Below the pieces are notes generated by a model. It ran no database searches, was not told the origin of the DNA, and saw only the letters and a program-made list of their open reading frames with translations. A DNA stretch of 63,687 bases from an uncultured Bartonella sp. GTDB taxonomy: Bacteria; Pseudomonadota; Alphaproteobacteria; Rhizobiales; Rhizobiaceae. Position 1 is the first letter of the stretch. Every line of letters starts with the position of its first letter. Shown here piece after piece: positions 12,101 to 23,394 of the stretch. The translations under genes were made by a program, and so were the position numbers. Where the stretch lies: the NCBI RefSeq assembly GCF_945285465.1, contig NZ_CALYQK010000004.1:1-63687 (forward strand), given 5' to 3'.

Positions 12101-14785
12101 GAACAAAGCTTCAAGACATTGCTAGCAAGTGCACGTGTTGTTTTGCAAGCACAGAACGGGTCGCTATCCGAACAGATGCGCCGGATGGAAAATATCGATT
12201 CCGACCTTGCCCTACGCAATAAGGACAATAACAACGACAATAACGATATTAGCAGCAAAGCTTCTACTAACGCTAAAGTCGCCCAGCGCAAAAACGGTAA
12301 AAAAGAACAAGTCATTTTACCACTGGAGCAGGGACAATTTACCTCAATTGGTATTATTGGCGACCAGCATAAAGCCTGCCCGCTTCCCGATGGCAAAGAT
12401 CTTGCTTTTTGGAACGGCTATGGCGGTTTTGACAAAGATGGTAGTTACGTCATTCGCCTTTCAGGACGAAATGCTACACCTAATCCATGGATCAATGTTA
12501 TTACCAATGAAAATTTCGGTTTTCACGTTTCAGCTGAAGGTTCGAGCTTTACCTGGGCCGACAATAGCCGTGATTATCAACTTACGCCATGGGCGAATGA
12601 TCCGGTTGTTAATCGCCCGGGCGAAGCAATTTACATTGTTGACCGGCGTTCGCTGAAGCGGTTTTCACCGGTTTCGGTTGTTGAATGCGATGATAGTACC
12701 GTTTATGAGGTCCGCCACGGCCTTGGCTATTCCACATTCACTTCAAAACACGGGGCAATCAGTCTGGAGCTTACCCATACAGTTGACCGCCAGCGGCCGG
12801 TCCGCTTGTCTCGCCTTGTTATCCAGAATACCGACAAAACCCCGCGCAGTCTAAGACTTTATGATTATGTCGAATGGGTGCTTGGCTCGGTTCGTGCCAA
12901 AAACGCTCCGTTTATTGTTCCCGATTATGATAGTAAGCGTGGCGCATTCTTTGTACGTAATCCCTATCATACGGAAAAGGCCGATCACGTCAGTTTTATC
13001 GCCGCGTCGGCTCAGCCAACCTCTTTCACAGCCGATAGAACAGAATTCATCGGTTCGATCGGAACAGTAAAACACCCGCAGGCTATTCGCAAAGGTGAAG
13101 CCCTGTCGAATACGGTCGAAGCCGGACGTGATCCTTGTTCTGCTCTTGCTTTCGATATTGAGCTTAAAGCCGGTGAAACGAAGGAGATAATCTTTTATTT
13201 CGGCAACGCCAAGAATCGTGGCGAGGGTGAAAAACTTCTCGATACCATTCGCAAAGAATCATTTTCTGCTATTCTTGAACAGGAAAAGAAACAATGGCAC
13301 GATTTTGTCTCCGGCCTACAGGTAAAGACTGTCGATCCATCGTTTGATCTGATGGTCAATAACTGGCTGCCTTACCAGACCTATGCCTGCCGTATCATGG
13401 CTCGTGCCGCTTTCTATCAGGCAAGCGGTGCGTTCGGATTCCGCGATCAGTTGCAGGATACATTGTCAATGCTGCTGCTCAAGCCCGAGCTTGCCCGTGA
13501 GCAACTTATCAACGCTGCTTCCCGTCAATTTCCGCAAGGAGATGTCCAGCATTGGTGGTTGCCATCAACCGGTGCGGGTGTGCGCACATTGATTTCAGAT
13601 GATGTCGCCTGGCTTGGTTATGGTGTCGCACTTTATGTCAATACGACCGGCGATGAAGATGTTCTCGATACGCAAATAGCTTTTATTGATGGCGAACAAT
13701 TAAAAGAAGGCCAGCATGATGCCTATTTCCAACCGGCAACTTCACCGCAAATTGCGACGCTTTATGAACATTGCGCTCTGGCGCTTGACTTGGCCGTCAG
13801 CCGCACCGGGGAACACGGCATACCGCTTATCCTCGGGGGCGACTGGAATGATGGCATGAACCTTGTCGGTATTAAGGGGAAAGGCGAAAGCATCTGGCTT
13901 GGCTGGTTCCTCGGAGCTTCGTTAAAAAGTTTCATTCCAATTGCTCAAGCCCGCAATGACGAAGTGCGCGTAAAGAATTGGACAGATTATCTGGAAAAAC
14001 TTGCCCATGCATTGGAAAAACACGGGTGGGATGGAAAATGGTATCGCCGCGGCTATTTTGATGATGGCACACCATTGGGATCCCAAAGTAATGACGAATG
14101 CCAGATTGACACAATTGCCCAATCGTGGAGCGTTATTTCCGGCTTGGGAACTGAAGAACACCAGAATGAGGCTATGCAATCTATGGCCGATCACCTTCTC
14201 GACGAAAAAGGCGAGCTCATCCGGTTGTTCTGGCCACCTTTCGACAAGACCGACCTCGAACCGGGATATATTAAAGGTTATCCCCCCGGCATTCGTGAAA
14301 ATGGCGGGCAATATACCCACGGCGCAATCTGGAGCATATTGGCATTTGCCAAACTTAACCAGAACGACATGGCCTATCGGATATTCTCGATGATTAACCC
14401 GATTTCTCACGGTAAAGAACCGCATACCTATCGTGTCGAGCCTTACGCTGTTTCTGCCGATATTTATTCGGTCGAACCACGCCGTGGTGAAGGGGGCTGG
14501 ACTTGGTATACCGGTTCATCCGGCTGGTTCTATCGTGCAGCCACCGAAACCATTCTAGGTATCAGCCGATGCGGTAACCGACTTTATCTGGCACCATCTT
14601 TACCAAAAGACTGGCCGGGTTTTGAAGCGACGGTTAAATTTGACGGTGCAACTTACCTTATCAAGGTAGAGCGTGGAAAAACCGCGGCTTTGACAGTCGA
14701 CGGCAAAAAAATTGACAAAATCGACGACGGTATCACTCTGAAAAAAACCGGTCATCACGAAATCAACCTTACTCTTGGTGATTAA
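6182..14785 (+). CDS. ndvB: cyclic beta-1,2-glucan synthase (Cgs/NdvB/ChvB)
   Basis: Inner-membrane enzyme that starts, elongates and cyclises periplasmic beta-1,2-glucan from UDP-glucose; in Brucella, Sinorhizobium and Agrobacterium the product matters for osmoadaptation and host interaction. The product has 2867 residues, full length for the family. Residues 1-400 form the soluble N-terminal initiation region. Membrane segments lie near 405-470 and 810-1000. Between them is a GT84 glycosyltransferase domain with VVVPTMI (about 484), the DxD-type LDSDTK (about 621) and the QxxRW-like RHHRWIRGDWQ (about 769). The C-terminal half carries GH94 phosphorylase-like domains, including GGDWNDGMN near 2553, which control chain length. 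A short Asn/Asp-rich linker sits near residue 2015. It stands alone; the exporter gene (ndvA) is not in the window. Confidence 0.96.
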   Translation: MAETASSIKWLLSQQTEVRYFPDTAFPIRSTFKSEEELYQLAREMAEGVKIALPEYTPFDFSKRLTENSKIILHTFRATDAAARNNETITPAAQWLLDNHYTIDKTVQQARRDFPRAFVKQLPPYKGETELPRIFALAWLYVAHTDSSFSLKTLTAMVNGYQQVDDFQIGELWALPSAVRIILIENARRLSLRIEKAGLMRRVANQAADKMALAKNDSDLKNIFSVYEKLVADPTFAAHLLYRLRGASVDSTTALNWLEDQLHRHGSDPESATAEEHSRQSTGGVTMGNIIRALKAIDDVDWTTWFESVSHVDAMLRENSDFAEIDFQSRNSYRIVIEKIARLSPLSELEVTKKALDMAAKDNKEGATTKASVAWYLVGSGRDAFEDACKYNRPFSTRFMRKFRAMKIFSIAIPVSAITILILAAVYALLRYSGLSTGLSLTFTALALFPTMDTAFALLNTLIAWTVEPRRLVGYEYKDGIPEEAKTLVVVPTMITSRDNIDEQIRNLEVHYLSNPQGAIYFALVTDWADAKEEETADDRDLLEYAQKGIANLNQHYRGDGQPLFFILHRHRLFNPSEGCFMGWERKRGKLHELNLLLRGDQDTSFFPADPRLPMDCRFVMTLDSDTKLTPEAVTRLVGKLNHPLNRPVIDPKTRTVKSGYGILQPRVTPSLTTGDEASFLQRVFSVNRGLDPYVFAVSDTYQDLLGEGTYTGKGLYDIDAFETALADKVRENSVLSHDLLEGGYARVGFVSDVEVVEDYPTAYNVDVARHHRWIRGDWQLLPYLFTRHNINLITRWKMQDNLRRSLTPLMWIIASLAGWCLLPLNTAVFWQLFLVLGMFTAPTLGVIRNIMPTSMDNSLRGHFQSVFTNIATSTADVALRTTFLAYSAFYMVDAIIRTLYRMFVSHKLLLEWKTSAATRSSPNTLLYYITTMWPASLIGVISIALPAFLHSSAVFVALPFGLAWFFSPLIAWIVSRSAVIQDSLEIRPSDKNDLRRIARRTWHYYETFTDAENNFLPPDNFQEDPVPVVARKTSPTNIGVYLLSTVAARDFGWISFDDAILRIDRTLNTMEKMERFRGHFYNWYETDTLRPLVPSYVSTVDSGNLAGHLVTLSSALSEWAEAPSVFLQGDLAGLLDVNDILQETLDLIPDDRRILRPLRRRIDERIANFRRAVRSIMDEPETATFRTTNLTIAANEIGRLTSELNSEIGSAESQRAVSWAECLIETCEAHAHDATSDHDTEALRNTLNDLATKARQFAFDMKFDFLERPERRLLSIGYRVQENELDESCYDLLASEARLSSLFAIAKGDIKVEHWFRLGRMLVPVGWKGALLSWSGSMFEYLMPPLVMREPLGSLLDQTNRLVVRRQIQYANERGLPWGISEAAFNARDQQMNYQYSNFGVPSLGLQRGLSRNAVIAPYASILASQYMPTEAVANLKRLRRLGALGEYGFHDSVDFTPARVREGEKYAVVKNYYAHHHGMSILAINNVIFDGRMRNRFHRDPVIEAAQLLLQEKAPREIPMVHAKTANPMRSDAGGFEDAPIRVIDNPLTKPRSTMLLSNGSYSVMVTGKGSGYSRWNNIAVTRFMPDAAEDQQGTFFFLRDPESGRWWSATGEPTRVADEEASTVFTEEKAEYSKTVDGIKSTVECIVASEGDGEGRRIELINTTSKDRILEITSYAELVLTTPETDSAHTVFSRMFVETEIADSGSTIYAKRRKRDPHDPDIHVAHFVTDTSGAIRDAEAETDRRVFIGRGRSIRRPAAFDRGATLSGSQGCVLDPIAAIRCRIRVPARKKAGLIFWTFAANSKEKLSSQVDYYRQPNVFQREFSLAWTRSQVSLYQLGIKPKESIVYQKFAASLIYPDRTWRLPAEALAENLGKQSDLWPMSISGDFPIFLLRLDNEADLDVLRGLLKAHEYWRMRGLIVDIVILNERAFSYVQDTQRAVEWMCEGYRNRTAEADGRQHIFTIRRDQMNEQSFKTLLASARVVLQAQNGSLSEQMRRMENIDSDLALRNKDNNNDNNDISSKASTNAKVAQRKNGKKEQVILPLEQGQFTSIGIIGDQHKACPLPDGKDLAFWNGYGGFDKDGSYVIRLSGRNATPNPWINVITNENFGFHVSAEGSSFTWADNSRDYQLTPWANDPVVNRPGEAIYIVDRRSLKRFSPVSVVECDDSTVYEVRHGLGYSTFTSKHGAISLELTHTVDRQRPVRLSRLVIQNTDKTPRSLRLYDYVEWVLGSVRAKNAPFIVPDYDSKRGAFFVRNPYHTEKADHVSFIAASAQPTSFTADRTEFIGSIGTVKHPQAIRKGEALSNTVEAGRDPCSALAFDIELKAGETKEIIFYFGNAKNRGEGEKLLDTIRKESFSAILEQEKKQWHDFVSGLQVKTVDPSFDLMVNNWLPYQTYACRIMARAAFYQASGAFGFRDQLQDTLSMLLLKPELAREQLINAASRQFPQGDVQHWWLPSTGAGVRTLISDDVAWLGYGVALYVNTTGDEDVLDTQIAFIDGEQLKEGQHDAYFQPATSPQIATLYEHCALALDLAVSRTGEHGIPLILGGDWNDGMNLVGIKGKGESIWLGWFLGASLKSFIPIAQARNDEVRVKNWTDYLEKLAHALEKHGWDGKWYRRGYFDDGTPLGSQSNDECQIDTIAQSWSVISGLGTEEHQNEAMQSMADHLLDEKGELIRLFWPPFDKTDLEPGYIKGYPPGIRENGGQYTHGAIWSILAFAKLNQNDMAYRIFSMINPISHGKEPHTYRVEPYAVSADIYSVEPRRGEGGWTWYTGSSGWFYRAATETILGISRCGNRLYLAPSLPKDWPGFEATVKFDGATYLIKVERGKTAALTVDGKKIDKIDDGITLKKTGHHEINLTLGD

Positions 14786-14814
14786 ATCAAGGGGGGAAAT
14801 GTCTCCCCTTGATT
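14785..14814 (+). terminator. hairpin after the cyclic glucan synthase gene
   Basis: A 10-bp stem (14785-14794 with 14805-14814) begins on the last base of the stop codon and ends in a G/C block. No T-tract follows, so it may be a weak terminator or an mRNA 3'-end stabiliser. Confidence 0.45.
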
Positions 14815-14900
14815 GCCTCGCGAATGCTTTACTTTTCATCACCGTATAAACAAGGTAACCTCTAGAGTGTGGTGGTAACAGTAAATAGATAGATGGAGCC

Positions 14901-16205
14901 ATGGCACGAACTGATATTGCTGAACGTGTATATAATCATGCCTGGAAACTTGACCCGATAATCCGGTCACTTCTTGACACCGATTTTTACAAGCTCCTCA
15001 TGTTACAGATGATTTGGGGACTTTATTCGGATATAGATGTTACTTTCTCGCTTTTTAACCGGACAAAAACGGTTCATCTTGCCGATGAAATCGAAGAATT
15101 GGAACTGCGTGCCCAACTCGACCATGCCCGCACTTTGAAATTTACCAAAAAAGAAATGATTTGGCTGGCCGGAAATACATTTTATGGCCGCAAACAGATT
15201 TTTACTCCTGATTTTCTTCATTGGCTGGAAGGTTTTCAACTGCCCGACTATGAGCTGACCCGTAAAGACGGGCAGTATATTTTGAACTTTGAAGGGCCGT
15301 GGACACACACAACGATGTGGGAAATACCGGCTCTTTCCATTATTAACGAGTTACGCTCGCGTACAGCTATGCGCAATCTCGGACGATTTGCCCTTGATAT
15401 TCTCTATGCAAGAGCCAAAGCGAAAATGTGGAGCAAAGTCGAACGGCTAAAAAAATATCCGGACATCAGAATTTCCGATTTCGGCACGCGCAGACGCCAT
15501 TCATTTTTATGGCAACGTTGGTGTGTAGAAGCTTTGAAGGAAGGTATTGGCAGTTCATTTTCCGGTACATCCAATGTTTTACTTGCAATGGATAACGACC
15601 TCGAGGCAATCGGAACCAACGCCCACGAGTTACCAATGGTTGTTGCTGCACTTGCAAATAATGATGAAGAATTGCGCAATGCCCCTTATCAGGTTATGCA
15701 GAATTGGAACCGCTATTATGGCGGGAATTTGCTTGTCGCACTACCCGACGCTTTTGGCACTGCCTCGTTTTTGAAAAATGCTCCTCAATGGGTGGCTGAC
15801 TGGACGGGATTCCGGCCCGATAGTGCCCCGCCGATCGAAGGCGGCGAGCGCATCATCAAGTGGTGGAAAGAACATGGAAAAGATCCACGTGAGAAGCTGA
15901 TTGTTTTTTCTGATGCTTTAGATGTTGACACTATAGAAAAAACCTATCGGCACTTTCAGGGACGTGTGAGAATGAGTTTTGGTTGGGGCACAAATTTGAC
16001 TAATGATTTTGTCGGCTGCGCACCTAACGATATTAAAGAGCTTGATGCAATCTCGCTGGTTTGCAAGGTTACCCATGCCAACGGTCGGCCTGCTGTCAAA
16101 CTTTCCGACAATCCGGAAAAAGCAATCGGCGAACCATCTGAAATCCGTCGTTATCTCAGTTTTTTCGGTAACGAAGAACGTATTTCAAAGCCGGTAAAAA
16201 TTTGA
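14901..16205 (+). CDS. pncB: nicotinate phosphoribosyltransferase
   Basis: Joins nicotinate and PRPP to form nicotinate mononucleotide, with ATP hydrolysis, in the NAD salvage (Preiss-Handler) pathway; cytosolic. The 434-residue protein matches family length. It begins with the typical substrate-pocket segment [13 protein letters not shown] and has [11 protein letters not shown] with the conserved Arg/His cluster near residue 200, the GTSNVLLA loop, and the phosphate-binding region around [15 protein letters not shown]-like ribosome-binding sequence (ATGGAGCC) lies just before the ATG. It appears to be transcribed alone. Confidence 0.96.
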   Translation: MARTDIAERVYNHAWKLDPIIRSLLDTDFYKLLMLQMIWGLYSDIDVTFSLFNRTKTVHLADEIEELELRAQLDHARTLKFTKKEMIWLAGNTFYGRKQIFTPDFLHWLEGFQLPDYELTRKDGQYILNFEGPWTHTTMWEIPALSIINELRSRTAMRNLGRFALDILYARAKAKMWSKVERLKKYPDIRISDFGTRRRHSFLWQRWCVEALKEGIGSSFSGTSNVLLAMDNDLEAIGTNAHELPMVVAALANNDEELRNAPYQVMQNWNRYYGGNLLVALPDAFGTASFLKNAPQWVADWTGFRPDSAPPIEGGERIIKWWKEHGKDPREKLIVFSDALDVDTIEKTYRHFQGRVRMSFGWGTNLTNDFVGCAPNDIKELDAISLVCKVTHANGRPAVKLSDNPEKAIGEPSEIRRYLSFFGNEERISKPVKI

Positions 16206-16560
16206 CAAGAAGCATTTCTGTCCGCTTTTGATCGCGCATCGGCAAACTGTTTGAAAGAAAGACCAGTTGAAAGGCCGACCGCTTGAAAGATATATTGTTT
16301 GGATGAAAGTCAAAGTCGGACGTTCGATAATCATATCAAACGGCAAACTTCTGCCTTTAAAACAGATTTTTTGTACCGCTTTAAAGCTCAAATAATACTA
16401 TCGTCCACGAAGCTTTCTAACGGCAAAATGTCGAAATTTTTGCTTCTGACAATTGGTATTTGAACAAAAAACCGGCATGGCAATGCTGGCTTCTTCGCTG
16501 ATAAGAATTGCTGCACCCGCAAGTTTGCCTGACAAGCTTGATTGTCACCAGCAAAGCCGT
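16206..16560. other. intergenic region between convergent pncB and gyrB
   Basis: 355 bases at the meeting point of two convergent genes. Short open frames occur but none resembles a gene, and no convincing hairpin followed by a T-tract was seen for either gene. Confidence 0.6.
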
Positions 16561-19293
<2,733 letters not shown>

Positions 19294-19638
19294 TTACAAC
19301 GCCGCCGTCACAATAATTTCGACACGATAAAGAGGGGAAGCCTATTGCGCCTGACAGGTCGCGCGGGCCGGTGTCTGCCCTTCGACAACCCATGCATCCC
19401 AAATCTCGTTCATAACCTCAAAATCGGCCATATCGGCAAGCCAGATCGTTGCCGATAAAAGCTTTGACTTGTCGCTTCCTGCTTCTTTCAACAAACGGTC
19501 AATCGCACTGAGTGCCTCAACTGTCTGTTCTTTCGCCGTTTTTCCCGGGCTACCAACCTGACCGGCAAGAAAAACCATTCCATTAAAAACAACAGCCTCG
19601 CTCATTCGCCCACCCACACCGATACGTTGTATTGCCAT
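19294..19638 (-). pseudogene. RidA (YjgF/YER057c/UK114) family gene interrupted by an in-frame stop
   Basis: RidA-type proteins are small trimeric enzymes that hydrolyse reactive enamine/imine intermediates. The reading frame opens at 19638 with MAIQRIGVGGRMSEAV and runs 98 codons to a TAG at 19342-19344, just after PARATCQAQ. Without that codon the frame continues as ASPLYRVEIIVTAAL and ends at TAA 19294-19296, giving the normal length of about 114 residues and the typical C-terminal strand. The sequence therefore shows a single nonsense codon, not a frameshift. The lost strand contributes to the trimer interface and active site in the family, so a 98-residue product is probably inactive. 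Suppression, readthrough or a sequencing error cannot be excluded. Its neighbour is an imine-related amino acid enzyme. Confidence 0.8.
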
Positions 19639-19707
19639 TTGCCGCCCTCTTTCCAGTTTTAAATCCCCGGTTTAAGTTTTTAATTCTCGATTACCAACTC
19701 ATGAAAC

Positions 19708-20676
19708 CTAAGTCTTCAATTTGACGTTCATTGTTTCAAAAGCAAGCGTTGCCGCATAAAGATCAGCCAGACCCGAACCCACCGCCTTAAACAACGTTAT
19801 CTCGCCATCATTACGGACAACGTTTTGATGCCGTTTGGCAAGATCACTCAAAGTGGCGATAACATCGCTTTTTTGTATGACACCTTTAGCAATCGGTTGG
19901 CTTAAATCGCCTGCTTCATTGATTGCTTCGGGTGTATCGATATAGATTTTTGCTTTTCTCACCAGATCATCATCGGATTCTCTCATATGGGGTGAAAAAG
20001 CCCCGATAAGATCGATATGTGCCCCGCGTTTCAGCCACGTCCCATGGATGAGCGGTTTCGTCGAAAGGGTGGCTGCCGAAACAATATCGGCATCACAAAC
20101 AGCTTGTTCGACAGTTTCGGCAACACGCACTGAAAAACCTTTGCTAATTAGCCGTTGAGCCAGATGGGAGGCGGCCTGCTCGGTTCTGTTCCAAATAATA
20201 ACTTCCTTGATCGGACGCACGACAGAAAAAGCTTCGGGTAAAAGATTTGCTACTTCGCCAGCACCGATAATGGCTAATTTTTCCGCCTGCGCAGGTGCGA
20301 GATAACGCGCGGCCAATGCCGATGTGGCTGCTGTTCGTCGTGCCGTTAAGGTATTGCCATCAAAAATGGCCAGTTCTTCACCGGTGTCACCGTTATAAAG
20401 CACATAAGTCGAGTTAAGACCCGGCAGATTTTTTAAACGGTTATCAGGATAAATATTGACCACTTTGACACCAAGATATTGCCTATCGTCGTCAGCCTTG
20501 CTCCAAGCCGGCATCAACAGCATCATCGGCGTTGTCTGGTTATTTTTTTCTATTTTTATATGATGTCGTTCGGGCTGCGTGCATCCCGTTGCAAACCCGT
20601 GATCAAGTGCATCCACCAACCGGCCGAAAGGCAAACAATTTGCTGTCTCGACCGCATTCGCTTTTAGAGTTTCCAT
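19708..20676 (-). CDS. ornithine cyclodeaminase / mu-crystallin family protein
   Basis: NAD(P)-binding enzyme of the family that includes ornithine cyclodeaminase, delta1-pyrroline-2-carboxylate / piperideine-2-carboxylate reductases and alanine dehydrogenase. The 322-residue product has the N-terminal substrate domain (GVKVVNIYPDN, TARRTAATSALAARYL) and a Rossmann domain starting at IIGAGEVANLLPEAF near residue 140. ATLSTKPLIHGTWLKRGAHIDLIGAF follows in the family pattern. The sequence does not settle which substrate is used; a ketimine reductase is plausible because many such family members were first called cyclodeaminases. It lies directly upstream of the RidA-family gene on the same strand, with about 70 bases between, suggesting one transcription unit handling imine intermediates. 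Confidence 0.85.
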   Translation of the reverse strand: METLKANAVETANCLPFGRLVDALDHGFATGCTQPERHHIKIEKNNQTTPMMLLMPAWSKADDDRQYLGVKVVNIYPDNRLKNLPGLNSTYVLYNGDTGEELAIFDGNTLTARRTAATSALAARYLAPAQAEKLAIIGAGEVANLLPEAFSVVRPIKEVIIWNRTEQAASHLAQRLISKGFSVRVAETVEQAVCDADIVSAATLSTKPLIHGTWLKRGAHIDLIGAFSPHMRESDDDLVRKAKIYIDTPEAINEAGDLSQPIAKGVIQKSDVIATLSDLAKRHQNVVRNDGEITLFKAVGSGLADLYAATLAFETMNVKLKT

Positions 20677-20821
20677 GACAATACTATCTTTTTAAAGTTA
20701 TCTTTTTGAAGTTAAACCGGATTCGTATAATAATGGTATGTCGGTTTATTGGCAATTCAGTGGCAAAAGTCCACGTCTTTGCCCACTTGCGAAAAATGAT
20801 GCTATCCCGCTATAAAACGGC

Positions 20822-23308
20822 ATGGTTGCAAATATGTTAAAACTACCTGTCACGGAAATACTGCCTGCGCTTGACAGCGCACTAAACACCCAGGGCAAGG
20901 CAGTATTGGTTGCCCCGCCCGGTGCGGGGAAAACCACATTGGTGCCACTTCATCTTATCAGGCAAAACTGGTGTCAGAGCAAAAAAATTATCCTTCTTGA
21001 ACCAAGGCGGCTTGCCGCGCGCGCAGCCGCACGGCAAATAGCCACCCTGATCGGCGAAAAGCTTGGCGAAACGGTCGGCTACCGGATGAGACTTGATTCC
21101 AAGGTTTCAAAAAATACCCGCATTATTGTCGTTACTGAAGGCGTTTTTTCCCGCATGATTTTGGACGATCCTGAATTGTCTTCGGTTGCAGCCGTTTTGT
21201 TTGACGAATTTCATGAACGCAGTCTCGATGCCGATTTCGGTTTGGCATTAACGCTGGATGTGATGGCGGGTTTGCGGCCAGATTTGCGCTTGGTTGTCAT
21301 GTCGGCAACACTTGACGGTGCCAGAATTACCAAAGTACTTCAGTCGGCACCGCTGATTGAAACGCATGGACGCGCTTTTCCTGTCGAAATTGTCTATCAA
21401 CCTCGCAAAATCAACGAGCGGCTGGAAGATTCAATGGCATCGGCAATCCGCTATTGGCTTTCATCACAACAAGGTAGCATTCTCGCTTTTCTTCCCGGAC
21501 AAAAAGAAATTAAACGAACCGCCGATCTTCTTCATGATAAACTTGATAAAAATGTCGTTCTAGCACCTCTTTATGGCGCAATGGACAGCAAAGATCAGGA
21601 TATTGCAATAAAACCGGCAGAAGCAGGAAAACGAAAAGTCGTTCTTGCAACCTCGATTGCCGAAAGTTCGCTGACCATTGACGGGGTCAATATTGTCATA
21701 GATAGCGGGCTTGCTCGTGTTCCCGTTTTTGAGCCGGCAACCGGTGTCACACGTCTTGAAACCGTTAAAGCATCGCGAGCCTCGGTCGATCAGCGCAGCG
21801 GCCGTGCCGGTCGCACGGCAAGCGGCATTGCCGTGCGTCTTTGGCAGGAAGGACAAACATCATCGCTTCCCGATTATCAGACACCGGAAATACTCGTCGC
21901 TGATCTTTCAAATCTTGTCCTCGACAGTGCTGCTTTTGGTATTACCGATATAAACCAGCTTACCTTTCTCGACGCGCCACCAAAACCGCAATTAAATGAA
22001 GCCGTCTATCTCCTTCAAAAACTCGGTGCTTTGGATCAAAATGGCCGCATCACCGATATCGGCGAACAGATGCGCCAAAAAGCACTGCCGGTGCGCTTGG
22101 CGGCCATGCTGATCAAGGCTAAAAATGCACAAGAAGCCAAACTGGCAGCCGAAATTGCCGTTATCCTGACCGAACGGGGACTGGGAGGCAATGATGAAGA
22201 TATTGAACGGCGTATCGAAAATTTTCGTCGTGACAAATCGGATAAGGCCAACAAAGCGCGCATTCTTGTCAATCGCCTTGCAACCTCGTCAAAATTGGCA
22301 AATGACACAGTTACATCGACTCCTCACGTTCTTTCGCCGGCAGGCAATGTCGGACGTCTGATGCTTTCGGCCTGGCCAGACCGTGTTGCAAAATCGCGTG
22401 GCCAAGGTGGACGCTTTCTTCTTGCCAATGGTCGGGGGGTTGTTGTCGATGAATTTTCCCTGTTTGGCAAAAGCGACTATCTTGTTGTCGGTGATTTGAT
22501 GGGCAAGGCCGAACAAGCGCGCGTTTTGGCAGCAGCAAAGATCGACGAAGAAACAATCCGTAGCGTTCTGAATGAGCAAATACAAACTTCGATCGCGCTT
22601 GATTTTGATCCACAATCGCAAAATTTCCGTGCCAAAAAGCTGGAAAAACTCGGTGCAATTTGTTTAAGCGAAAAGCCCCTTCCCCTGCCGCGAGGCGAGG
22701 AGGCTGACCGGGCAATGATTGGTGCCATCAAGCGTTATGGCCTTGATTTGCTACCTTGGTCGGCAAAAACACTGTCGCTGCGTAAAAGACTGGACTGGCT
22801 TTATCGCGCTCTGGGAGATCCCTGGCCTGCAATGTCAAACGAGGCACTTGCCAAACGGCTTGATGAATGGTTGCTACCCTTTCTCAAAGGAGAAGCGCGA
22901 TTAGAAACTATCACCGACGAAGCCATCCATGACGGTCTTTTGTCACTTGTGCCTTATGCATTGCAAAAAGAAATTGATAAAAAAGCACCATCCCATTTCA
23001 CCGTGCCCACCGGTTCTGAGATAGCCATTAATTATGAAGGAGAAGCCCCGCTTCTTTCTGTGCGTGTTCAGGAACTTTTCGGATTGAACGAACATCCGGC
23101 AATTGCCGACGGCAAAATACCGCTTGTTGTCGAACTTTTGTCGCCGGCCAGAAGGCCTATTCAGGTGACCGGAAATTTGCCCGGTTTTTGGCGTGGCTCA
23201 TGGGCCGATACCCGCGCCGATATGCGCGGGCGCTATCCCAAACATTACTGGCCGGAAGACCCCCTTGCCGCTCTGCCAACACGACGGGCAAAACCGCGGA
23301 ATGGTTGA
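20822..23308 (+). CDS. hrpB: ATP-dependent RNA helicase HrpB
   Basis: DEAH-box helicase of the HrpB family; the exact cellular role is not well established. The 828-residue protein has Walker A APPGAGKTT near residue 35, LEPRRLAARAAA (motif Ia), a DEFH box in place of DEAH (FDEFHERS, near 137), and SAT in VMSATLDG. The helicase C domain has TSIAESSLTIDGV and QRSGRAGR. The C-terminal HrpB-specific domain ends with YPKHYWPEDP. Length is as expected. The stop is followed closely by the regB start, but the two are not known to be functionally linked. Confidence 0.94.
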   Translation: MVANMLKLPVTEILPALDSALNTQGKAVLVAPPGAGKTTLVPLHLIRQNWCQSKKIILLEPRRLAARAAARQIATLIGEKLGETVGYRMRLDSKVSKNTRIIVVTEGVFSRMILDDPELSSVAAVLFDEFHERSLDADFGLALTLDVMAGLRPDLRLVVMSATLDGARITKVLQSAPLIETHGRAFPVEIVYQPRKINERLEDSMASAIRYWLSSQQGSILAFLPGQKEIKRTADLLHDKLDKNVVLAPLYGAMDSKDQDIAIKPAEAGKRKVVLATSIAESSLTIDGVNIVIDSGLARVPVFEPATGVTRLETVKASRASVDQRSGRAGRTASGIAVRLWQEGQTSSLPDYQTPEILVADLSNLVLDSAAFGITDINQLTFLDAPPKPQLNEAVYLLQKLGALDQNGRITDIGEQMRQKALPVRLAAMLIKAKNAQEAKLAAEIAVILTERGLGGNDEDIERRIENFRRDKSDKANKARILVNRLATSSKLANDTVTSTPHVLSPAGNVGRLMLSAWPDRVAKSRGQGGRFLLANGRGVVVDEFSLFGKSDYLVVGDLMGKAEQARVLAAAKIDEETIRSVLNEQIQTSIALDFDPQSQNFRAKKLEKLGAICLSEKPLPLPRGEEADRAMIGAIKRYGLDLLPWSAKTLSLRKRLDWLYRALGDPWPAMSNEALAKRLDEWLLPFLKGEARLETITDEAIHDGLLSLVPYALQKEIDKKAPSHFTVPTGSEIAINYEGEAPLLSVRVQELFGLNEHPAIADGKIPLVVELLSPARRPIQVTGNLPGFWRGSWADTRADMRGRYPKHYWPEDPLAALPTRRAKPRNG

Positions 23309-23394
23309 AAATCAGATGGCAGATGACATAAAAGAAAACTATCTGTATTTTGTATTTTTTAACAAAGAGCAGACGACCTCGTAAAGCTTCGATA

